Shown in pieces: positions 10,401-19,814 of a stretch of 64,000 nucleotides of DNA. The DNA lies in NCBI GenBank assembly GCA_963402885.1, contig OY727102.1, positions 16,492,001 through 16,556,000 on the forward strand, given 5' to 3'. Below the pieces are notes generated by a model. It was not told where the DNA came from and made no database searches. It saw only the letters and a program-made list of their open reading frames with translations. A program made the position numbers and the translations under genes. Numbering within the stretch: the first letter of the stretch is position 1; every line of letters starts with the position of its first letter. The stretch comes from Antedon bifida. Lineage: Eukaryota > Echinodermata > Crinoidea > Comatulida > Antedonidae.

Positions 10401-12389
10401 ACGGAACCTATTGGCTGGTCCTATTATTTTAACAAAATTGTAAATCATTGCATCCAATAAAACTTTAGCATGAACTACATTATCTTGTATAATTTATTAT
10501 ATTGTTTGTTGTAAATTTTGTATATTTTTATTGATCTGATGGTACATGCATGTAAAAGTTACCCACAATCTGGCCTTTGGCCACTAGTGGTAACTTGTTG
10601 CATTGTTGTGGTTTTTTTGTCCTTTTTTAATGTTTTATATGAAATAAAGAAATAATAAATAATAAAAAATAATACAATCTGGGTGTTCATTTTATTTTTC
10701 CATTTTTGTTCACTCTTATTAATCACTAGTTTATTTATTGACCAAAATTCAATAATTTATTTACAGAAGAATCTGTAGACCATGAAGGCGAGATTTATCA
10801 ATCAGGAAAAATGTCCAGACCAGATACAAGTAAGAATTCCTTCCTTTCTTATCACAAAGCACATTTATAGCATATTATTGTTTGCTTCTAACAAAATTTT
10901 AAAAAACGTTTTGGGTATATACTTGGAAATTGGGTATACTTCAGAGATTAAGAAAAAAAAAGTAGTTATCAAGTGTTTTCTTTTCTTTCCTAAAGTAAAA
11001 TTTGTAATCACACTGGAGAATTCCACCCCACCAAAACTCAAATTCATTATTCACTCATTATTATATTTATTTTTTTATTTTTGTGTGGCATATCATTCAT
11101 CAATAAACATATATTGTACTTTACAGTACTGCTGTTATTATTAACTTTAATCTAATAATTTACTTAAACCACTGTTACTATTTCTTTGCTTGGAAAGGAG
11201 GAGTACCTTAGGACATAACATGCATGATGCCAGCCACTATTGTGACACTTTACAATATATAACAATTATATAAAGATCTTACTTTTCAGAATTTGTTGAA
11301 GAAGTCATTGAAGGAATTGAAGCCGCAGCACTTGAGTGTCCGTTATGTATGAACCGCTTTACAAGCCCAAAGATTCTAACATGTGTTCATTCATTCTGTC
11401 TTGAGTGTCTTGAGGAATGGGTGAAGACAAGCAATGGTGTACTCAGCTGCCCAACCTGTCGTGAAGTCTGCCAGATTCCAGAAGGAGGGCTTCAAAACCT
11501 GAAGAACAACATATTTATCAGTGGCTTGTTAGAGTATGTTACTTCACTGGAACAGAAGACTGCTTCAACCTGTAGCCTTTGTAGTACTGCGGCATCCTTC
11601 TTCTGTCAAGACTGTGATGAACTATATTGTACATTGCACAGAAATGACCATACAAAAATGAAGGTGTTACAACATCACTGCATTATTACGATGGAAGAAT
11701 ACACAGCAATCAGTCCTGCTGAGCGGTTGGCTTCTAAATCTGTGTACTGTTCCAAACATAATAGTATGCCTCTTCATTTCTACTGCGACTCGTGCAAGAT
11801 TCCAGTTTGTGTTAGTTGTACACTGGTTGAGCATCCTAAACATGGCCACACCATAGTAGAAGTAAAAACTGCGTTTGAAGCGTTCACCACCATTTCAACA
11901 ACCTTGATTAAAGAGGCAGATGAGAGAATAGTTGGCTTTCAAGACATTTCAGAACAGCTTCAAAGAAAAAAGGAATTGGAGATGTCAAATTACATAAAGC
12001 GTGAAGTTAAAATCAAAGAAGAAGCTGACAAATTACAAAAACGAATTGAAGATTATAAGAGAGACCAACTACAAGATCTTGAATCAACTTACCAACACAA
12101 TGTGAAGTTACTTGATGACAGTGCTAGTGATGCTAAATTGGCTACTTCTAAATTTTCCAGTTTGCGAGGAATTACACATACTCTGATGCAAAGCCCAAAC
12201 CATGCTATGGCACTGAGGTCAAGTTCTGACGTTTCCAAAAGAATGGATGAACTTTTAAAGCAAAATAATGTAACTGATGATATGCGTGCGCCAAATGTTT
12301 TGGAATACAATAATACCACTTTAGAAGCGCTACTTCAAGGTGGATCCAAGCCAGTTTCAGGTGGAAAGAAAACAAAAAATGAAACGTGA
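7140..12389 (+). CDS. Death-domain array fused to TRIM (5' partial)
   Basis: Coding exons: 7140-7400, 7783-8031, 8120-8371, 8671-8922, 9145-9207, 9850-9912, 10767-10829 and 11290-12389. All internal exons are symmetric (enter and leave in phase 1), so they join into one frame of about 767 codons ending in TGA at 12389. The order is four Death domains, three 21-residue linkers, RING, B-box 1, B-box 2, coiled coil. Death domains are helical homotypic-interaction modules of apoptosis and immune adaptors; TRIM modules usually ubiquitinate. Joining them suggests a self-assembling, Death-fold-regulated E3 ligase, which is inference. The start exon was not found; an ATG at 7127 lies in the polypyrimidine tract and is doubtful. 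The array and the TRIM exon could instead be two transcripts; matching phase and the lack of a stop argue for fusion. Confidence 0.7.
7783..8031 (+). CDS. Death domain exon D2
   Basis: The exon starts after TTTTACAAAG and ends AAAG|GTAAAC, giving 83 residues. The Death-fold pattern is clear: C-W-E-S-L-A-E-K-L near the start, then L-M-I-W-R-T-N and S-F-L-A-S-A-L. The opening G-L-D-D-D-I-L matches the G-L-D-S-N-L-L opening of D3, showing that the two arose by exon duplication. Confidence 0.75.
8120..8371 (+). CDS. Death domain exon D3
   Basis: The acceptor is TTTATTTTACAG. The best family match of the four is S-W-Q-D-I-A-K-Q-L-G-L, then F-V-T-W-K-K-Q and G-T-L-A-R-A-L-K. The donor is ambiguous: ATTG|GTGGTA at 8371 or, three bases later, GTG|GTACGA. 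Both keep the frame, so one glycine may be optional. Confidence 0.78.
8671..8922 (+). CDS. Death domain exon D4
   Basis: The exon begins after CAATTATAG and ends TCAA|GTAAGT, giving 84 residues. It keeps A-M-I-L-T-W-R-A-Q-Q and the late L-L-T-V-L-S-R-Y-G-F-D helix, but the first half lacks the usual W and LA..L motif (L-A-T-N-L-K-P-V instead). It is the most diverged copy and may have lost partner binding. Confidence 0.68.
9145..9207 (+). CDS. 63-bp linker microexon S1
   Basis: The acceptor TTTATTTACAG and donor ACAA|GTAAGA flank 63 bases in phase 1-1 encoding K-E-C-L-D-P-I-K-S-I-S-Q-S-G-N-E-S-K-P-D-T. It is the first of four related units between the Death array and the TRIM exon. The acidic, Ser-rich composition suggests a flexible linker. 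Confidence 0.6.
9484..9570 (+). pseudogene. Relic of a deleted Death-domain exon
   Basis: The left part (AGTATGTTATAAATGTTT and a CAG-CCACAA boundary) resembles the acceptor of D1. The right part (GTGGTTTTGATTCAA, then GGTTTTCTCAAGTGG) resembles the 3' end and donor of D4 with GTAAGT damaged. The middle of the exon is missing. This reads as a fifth Death exon that lost its body by internal deletion. Confidence 0.55.
9850..9912 (+). CDS. 63-bp linker microexon S2
   Basis: This is a second copy of the microexon with intact TTTATTTACAG acceptor and GCAA|GTAAGA donor. It encodes a variant unit beginning K-E-R-L-D-H and ending E-S-K-L-D-A. Its flanking intron is duplicated again around S3, 284 bases downstream. 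Confidence 0.58.
10134..10196 (+). pseudogene. Microexon S3 with lost splice donor
   Basis: The acceptor (TTTATTTTAG) and the 63-base body (K-E-C-L-D-H-I-K-S-I-S...) are intact. The donor seen in S1, S2 and S4 (CAAGTAAGAA) has become CAAGAAC by loss of three bases, removing the GT. It is probably skipped, so the mature linker would have three units. Confidence 0.6.
10767..10829 (+). CDS. 63-bp linker microexon S4
   Basis: This last unit before the TRIM exon has intact splice sites (TTTATTTACAG and ACAA|GTAAGA). It encodes K-E-S-V-D-H-E-G-E-I-Y-Q-S-G-K-M-S-R-P-D-T, the most diverged copy. An apparent open frame continuing past the donor is intron. Confidence 0.58.
11290..12389 (+). CDS. TRIM exon: RING, B-boxes, coiled coil
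   Basis: This large terminal exon of the Death-TRIM gene follows the acceptor ACTTTTCAG. RING ligands are all present (E-C-P-L-C, C-V-H-S-F-C-L-E-C, C-P-T-C), followed by B-box 1 (C-S-L-C ... C-Q-D-C), B-box 2 (Y-C-S-K-H ... H-G-H) and a long coiled coil. Most residues match the 3.8 kb TRIM, including the M-A-L-R-S-S-S-D-V-S-K-R-M-D-E-L segment, so the two are recent paralogues. Only this copy carries a splice acceptor in frame with upstream protein-interaction exons. It ends with a basic K-K-T-K-N-E-T tail; no SPRY or NHL follows. Confidence 0.82.
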
Positions 12390-14011
12390 AAGCTCTGAAT
12401 ATTCCCTTTGCCGCAGTTATGTTCAAATGCTTAAAGATGTATTGTCCCCCTGAAAAAATAATTATTTAAATTTTTTGTTCGAATATTCCATTTTAATGTC
12501 ATATAATAGTTATCCACTGACCAAAAATTAGATTGAAAAAAAATGTATTTACTTGAAAAAACTGTAATTGAAAGCAAAAAATAGTCAAATTGGCTGCCAG
12601 CCAATGGATTTTTGGTTGAATTTAACCATTTATTTTGTCTTTTTATAAGTGAAAACATTATTTTTTCCGTTTTTTTTGACGGAAGTGATTAACTTTATTA
12701 AAACTACAAAATAACCTATTCAAAATCTGATTTAATTAATCTTCATTTTTCATGTTTTTGGGGGATAATACATCTTTGAACATGTTTCATTATTTTGCAT
12801 ATCCGTTCGAGAGAAAAAATTCTGATGTTTGTACATTAAATAATGTTGTGAAATTCTATTCTTTTTGTCATTAGGCTTTAGGTGAGGGTCCCATAATGTA
12901 TATTAAATATTAGCGAGTTCGTATTTGTAGACCTGATCGCAAAATCAAAATGGTACTGAGTTTGATCAAGTAACATTAAGTGGTGGTGGTGACAATAGAA
13001 TGGTCCTATGACATGACTGTACATTGTTTTTAGAATAGTTACACGATGTCTTTTAATAGTAGCCTACCATTTTAATTATGTTTGTGATAACATGAACATA
13101 TCACTAAAATAGATTATAATATATAAATAATACTATTTGTTAGTATAAAATGTGTGTTGGTTAATTATTTAGATTGTAATTAATTATCAATAAAATGATG
13201 GTATCTATTAACAATAACATATTTTTAGTATTAACATTTATGAGATATAAGGAAGAAAACGATGTTATGAAGTAATTTTTCCAGAATATACAACAACAAG
13301 CATGGTATATTAGCGATCTGTCATGCACCTGTGGTCTGCCACGATTAGATAGTAAATGTAAAAACAAAGATTATTAGCCTAGCGTAAATGTAAAATTAGT
13401 GTACACTTCTAAAGTACAGTAGTAAAGTGTTTAATTACATTGATGGTCTAGTTACGCAGACATTCTACATAATTGTAAACCTTTAAATATATATTGTAGC
13501 AATTGGCTAAACTTCATATTCTCGTTGAGTGCTTCCTGTTCAATTCTATTATGAAATAATATTAAAATCTTTCTTACATGTTTTTCTGATCTGTTTATTA
13601 TTTTCCCATGTTTCACAGATTTTGTTCTCCTTTGTGGACATGTATTGATTGTTATCAAATTGATCAATATTTAAAATGCATTTTTTTTTTACCTCAATTT
13701 TAATGATAAACTATAGAATTAGTACAATGTTGTACAGGACATTCCTTTTTATAATCTACATAAATAGAACTTAGGAAATGATCAGGTATGGCTGGATATT
13801 TATCATATTTAAAACAAATATTTCAGACCTGATTATGTATGGAATATTTTTGGATGTTGATATTTGTAACCACAATGTATAAAATCAGCACACTTATAGT
13901 GACGATATTGTTTGTGACATATTATAAATCATTGTCATAAGAATGTTAATATGTGATTAAATGCTTGCAGTAAAACCACATACAATTGTAATGTTTGTCA
14001 CTTTAATCTGT
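12390..14011. other. Convergent intergenic region
   Basis: The region lies between the stop of the plus-strand Death-TRIM gene and the stop of minus-strand ELP1 and must hold both 3'UTRs. It contains a family B TIR element (12431-12781). A TTTATT at 13594-13599 gives AATAAA on the minus strand, a possible ELP1 polyadenylation signal about 415 bases past the stop. Nothing else was recognised. Confidence 0.5.
12431..12781. mobile_element. TIR transposon family B, full copy
   Basis: The left end AAAGATGTATTGTCCCCC and right end GGGGGATAATACATCTTT are inverted repeats about 350 bases apart. Inside is a small palindrome TTGGCTGCCAGCCAA. There is no coding frame. Partial relatives occur at 27069-27215 and, inverted, at 37047-37200. 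Confidence 0.75.
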
Positions 14012-17000
14012 CTATTTGTCAATTTTAGTTTCCAGTTGATGAACTCGCCACTTGTCATCTTTTGACAGCTTTGATGGCACAAATAAAGTAAGATCAGATT
14101 GTTTTATTGACGTCTGTGAAGTTCCTTGCATTAGTGCTGCAGCAATTGTATTTGAAGTTGCTTGTGGACCAAAGCTTTGCTGAAATTGAAAAAACAAATA
14201 ATAATAAATAGTATACAAATAATGAATGAGTTGAGTTGAATATAGAGAGTATTTGCATGAGTTGGAGTACAGAGTGTTTTATATTTTTTTTTACTATTTT
14301 ATGTAAAAATATTCTCCGCATTTAACAAAATAAAAAACTTTCTTACATTTACATGCTAAACAAACTTTAAAACAAATAATCATCCACGGCCATTTAAATA
14401 AAATTTAGAAGGCTAGGCTATCTAAACAGAGATATTGGATGCGGGAGCAGAGTAGTTATTGATAGTTATTACACTCACCAGGTGGGTTTCCTGTCATGCA
14501 ATAAGCATTTACAAAATGCTGAGAGTGCATATACTGTATTGAAATAGGATGAAATAATGCACGACATGTGATACAAAATCAACCAACCAAAGAATAGGCA
14601 TGTTATAATAAGTAATAAATCTAATTAAAAACAGTGCAATTGCTTTATATTTGTTTTAATGTACTCTGTCATATTTCTTAATGCTGCACTGTTAACCTTC
14701 ATTCCTATCTATCCTCTCAATCTTCAATTTAATACATACCGTTGATTGGTTTTCATCCGTTTTTGGCCAAATTTCGCAAGTTGATTTCTCTAGAAGTTTG
14801 AGCATATCATATAGGCTACTTTGTAGTATTTGTGCATCTTTTTCAAAATGAAATAAAACTAGCATTTTTAGTAGACTTCCAATCTCACCTAAAATGTTTA
14901 AATAATATTTAAATCATTATTAAAGTCACACAATGTAAGTTTGCAAGCAAAAAATAAAAACTTTCTCTGATCAGTTTTGGTAATGTTGGTATTTCGAGCT
15001 ATTGCTTTATATAAATCTTAGTGGTGACCTTTATATATTTTAGAACGGAATTCATAAGGAATAAAAATAATGGTGTATGTCCAAGTAAAGAGACAAGTCA
15101 CAGATTTAAAAGCTGTCTACTACAGTCTAGGCTACCATACAGGTGTATTAGAGAAATTTGGACACAAAATACAGAAGTTTTATTGTCATAATTCTACAAT
15201 AGTGATACATAATTTGTTTTCTAAAGCTTGGTTCCCACTAGCGACACAATGTAACCTACGCAACGTAAGGAAATTCCCTTTCAATAATTGTGCTTGCCCC
15301 AGCCTGAATGAAATAAAACCTGCAATGTTTGCAGCACTGTTGTTCCCACTTGTGATTATGCAAAACAGCACTTTGCGTCAGTACGTCGCTGCGTTGCGTC
15401 GCTAATGGGAAACATGCTTTATAGCAAATAATAATCAGTCTTGTGACAGATCAAAAATCCCAATGATCAAAAAAAAAAAAATTAATTTCATGTAACCTTT
15501 CAGTCCATCTATATTCTTATAAATTTGTTGCAATGCCTCCAATAACGCCAAGTCTTCTTCTTCGCTACCTTGCCTTAAACTTCTCCTTTTACTCGCTGCC
15601 TTCCGCTTGTTTTTAGCTGATCTCCTGATGGTTATCAAATAACATTAAAAACAATTAATAATTAATGCAATTAATTATCCAAATAGATTATAAATAACGT
15701 TAAAGGTAGGTTAGGTATTCCACTTTCTAAACAATTATTAAACCCATAATGCATCACTACAAATGGTGGAATTAGGCACAAGGTTTAGTTTATCCTATTC
15801 TACAGTAGGACAAGTGAGTCTAGGCCTAAATCCACTGTACTGTTAACAGATAACTTGTTGTGTCTACTGGCCTAGTTATGTCGGTAGGCACCACTATACT
15901 CTGTAAAGTTACTATATGTCCTGTAATGTAACAATTTTGTGAGTAAAACAGTTGGTGGAAGGCACTCTGTTTTTGGTAGCGGTATAGAAAAAGTTTAGCT
16001 AATTGTCACACAGTGCTATTTTGTTACAAATCAGCATCTCCTCCTATAATCTTTACAGTGTAGATTTTCAGAATATTTTCATAACTATTCCTCTTATATA
16101 AATGTAAAGCAATGTGTTGATTTATATATGTCATATATATATCAAACAAATAGGCTAATTGTGTTGATGAAAGATATACATATAAGAAAAGAAAATAAAA
16201 ATACCCAGATATTCTAGAGTTCGCCTCACTATAGGCAGTAAATGTAGATCGTGTTCCTGTACTCCCGGCAAATGTACTTCCCGTTATGCTGCTTGTGTCC
16301 GAGTATAAATCTGCGTCTGGGTTATTGCCTGCTACATCATCAAGTAAATCATTTTGTACACGTTCTTTGTTTTCACGTACAACTGCAAGACGCGCCTTGT
16401 GGTTTTCAAACTCTTCTCTAACACTTACAATGGATTCTACGTGTTCTTGGCATCCTGCAATTTAAAAACAAAATGTGTTTTTTTAAAATATTTTTTTTAC
16501 TTGAATCACCACGAAAAAGAATCATAACATAGTACCACAAAATTCTTAGAGATGTGTGGTTTTAATTAACATTTTAAATGCATACCTCTCAGGAGGTACA
16601 CAACCATTCAATTATTCTAAAATTGGGTTTGTCATACCTGGCAAGAACTCATCTTTAGTATATACTTACTTTCTTTAAGTGCTGGCTTTAGATTAGTTTC
16701 AATGATATCTGTTCTTTTGTGCTTGTACATCTAAAAGTAAATTAGTTGAGAAATCAATATAAAGGTCTGTCTACACTATAAAAACTTTATGTGATGTGCC
16801 CATATATGGACACGATGATGTCATATCACTACCATATTTAGGCACATCACACTTTTTTTGTCAAGCAAGTTTGATAGACAGAGCTTTAGAGTTTCAAATG
16901 TTCCCACTGTTCATTCCAGTCCATCTTCAATGTATAAAATGACTAGAAAAACATAATATTCAGGTATAGATGAAAACTAACCAAACGAAGAGCTTCTTCC

Positions 17001-19814
17001 CAAACTGCACCACAAATAAGAGTAGCGATTGCATCCTCATGATCATCTGCATACTCTTCTAGCACAACAGCAGCCTCGGCATGCCTTCGATGCTGGGTCA
17101 GGTAGCCGGCTAGCTTCCTGGCTAGCATAGAAACCTTATCTTGCCCGTAGCCTAGCCTGGCTGTTAGGCAGAACACTTGTCGCCAATTGCCACACTTGAC
17201 GTAGGCCTCTAAGGCCTCTGACCATTCCTCAGAAAGAGTGTACAGTGTTCCTGCTTCCTCATGTCTATTCTTTTCAGTCAGATATTCTGCATAAGAAGTT
17301 GCAACTGCCTGAATAAATACAGTTAAAAAATAGTCTATTAGTAATTTGAATTTTAAACTCTTTGTTTATGTTATGTCTTTGTAATTTTCTAACAAAATAT
17401 TATAACATACCTTGTATTTATCTGTATTATAGGTAAACAATGAAAGGGCTAGGCTGTGTAGTTTATGTTCCTTGACCAGTGCAAGACACTCATCAAAGTG
17501 CTCAGGGCATTTACTGATGTGGCCTAGCGCTTTGCTGAACCTGCCAAGATGTTTATCAATGCTGTACATTCGGTAGTTTGCTTCCAAATTCTTAAGGTTG
17601 TTTAGGAATGGGAGATATTCTTTTGGATCCTGTGATAACAAAACAACAGAAAACTTAATATAAAACATTTAAGTGTAATAATGTAATAAATATAATAGTT
17701 ATTATATCCGGGCCTATATAATATTTTATATAGGCCATTGAATTTGTTTTAACCCTCCTGTTATTGGCGAATTGGTTGGTTTTGAATAAAAAAATAAACA
17801 TGAAGTATTTCTTACAAAAAAAAACGCCGCTCGACTTTTTAATTATTGTTCTTTCTTCATTAAATGATTTTTTAAAAGCTTACTTTAGTAATTGTTCATT
17901 TATATGGTATGAACACATATATTTTTAATTAAGGACATTTTTAAAATACTTATATAAAATATTTTGCTTTGCATCATGCACTATGCACAGCATATCAAAC
18001 AATGTACTTTGAATTTGGACGTTTTATTTATATCCAAGTATTTGTACGTTATAACAAAAGGTACAAGGAAGACCGTTCTATTTTTAAAATTTGGGTTCTT
18101 TTTCCAAGCGTAATGAGTATAGTAATAATAATTCAATTGATATACAGTACAGGACATTGATCAAAAGCATGTTACGCTTGAACAAATCTCCTAAAAACTC
18201 AATTTTACCTTCTGAGATTTTGCAGCTACCATTAAAACAAGATCAAAATCATATGTTCCAAGAGCGACATCAAAAAGTTTGTTTACGTCAACAAGATACA
18301 AAATGTACTTGAGGGCTTGATCAGGAGTTGGTTGTTCGTGGTTGGATGATCGATTACTCCTCAAATCAAGAACACATCTGAGGGCAGTCTCTAACTCTGG
18401 AGTTGTCTTTTTTATATGCGTTGTTAGTATGGACAATAAGTACCTAAAGTAAAAAAATGTTGTAGTATTGTTAGAATGTTAAAAAAGTGTGTCTACCTAA
18501 ACGTTTATTCATTCATTCATAATAACATTTATTTTATTTATTATTTATTTATTTATTTTTCAAAGTAAACAAAATAACAATTTAAATATAAATAATTAAT
18601 AGGCAAAACCCAGAAAGTAATAACATTTGGACGTCAAAGATTGTTTCAGTTCATATGTGGGGGTATACACAGGTTTTGAAATTGTTATAAAATATATAAT
18701 ATTATAACATTTTTTTTTATTCTTTTAGTGTAAAATACCTGTCTGCTGCCTATAGTTGAATAAGTTTGTGGTTATAAAATATTTAGCAACAACTGAAAGA
18801 CATCGCAATATAAGAAACATTTGGCAAAATAAAAACCTACTTTTCTGGATTAATTCGCATACAGCTTTCACGTATTACATCACAGACAGCATCAATCTTG
18901 CTTCCGGGTTTATTAGTATCTTTGACCTTTGACCTGTAAGCCCAGGAGTACATTGTCTCTGTTACATCTTCGTCCTTTAATTCTGTTAGGAATAAGTTCA
19001 GGTGCGTTACATTCTCAATTTTCTTCACAAACACATCTGTATTTTCATAAAAAACCTGAAAAATAATAATGCATTAATTTTATATTATGATGAATTTACA
19101 GAACAGAAATTAAATTGATCAAGTTTGTAACAATCTGTTTTTTAACTTGTTTAAATAGTCCATATAACTGCACCCTTTGTGTCTAAATTCTAAAGGTCCA
19201 GTGTACACACCTAGTTCATGTGCATTTTGAAGAACCTAGTACATCTTTCGAGATGAGTAGGAGGTTACCCCAGTGTACTAGTACAAACAAAGCCACTGTC
19301 GCACACAGCCACTGATCATAACTGGGCCCTCTGGGAGTCCAGCGAAGAGACCACCCAGTATAAATAATATTATAATAAATAAGTGGTAAAAAAAATTACC
19401 AAAATTGCACTGGGAAAATGTTGGGGTGGTTAAATTGGGTTTATGGGATGGGTATATTTCCTAGTTAACCATTATGTTTACTGCAGCAATATTTAAAGAT
19501 CAAAATACATTTAGTACATCAGTCAAGTATACATGAAGGAAACAATGATACCTTTGCATTATGATCAAAAAGTATGTTCAAGTTAATGCGATGCTTGCGA
19601 GCAACATCAAATGCTTTTTTGTAATCCAACGTATCCAGGTACTTCTTAATTGTCGATAAGATCAACGCCCTCGGATGAATTGTCTCTAGATTACCACGAG
19701 GCATCTGAAGAACAAGTTTTGTTTCTCCAGGCACAGCTACAACAATCCTGGATCCTCGTTCAACACGACGAATATTTTCATCCAACTGACTTGAGTTTGC
19801 CGATAAAGCTAGAT
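14012..19814 (-). CDS. ELP1: ELP1 exons 15-24: solenoid and C-terminal half
   Basis: Exons 15-24 encode residues about 656-1326: the helical TPR-like solenoid and the C-terminal dimerisation region. Conserved pieces include [10 protein letters not shown] (exon 15), [11 protein letters not shown] (exon 16), [13 protein letters not shown] (exon 17), [10 protein letters not shown] (exon 18), W-E-E-A-L-R-L (exon 19) and D-L-A-L-L-E-A-L (exon 22). The basic stretch [14 protein letters not shown] near residue 1180 corresponds to the human NLS and tRNA-contact region. Exon 22 ends in AAAG|GTTACA, another off-consensus donor. The last exon ends K-I-D-K then TAG. Confidence 0.95.

Noticed and set aside
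15070..15405. 111-codon plus-strand frame
   Set aside because: Most of it is the family C inverted-repeat element inside an ELP1 intron.
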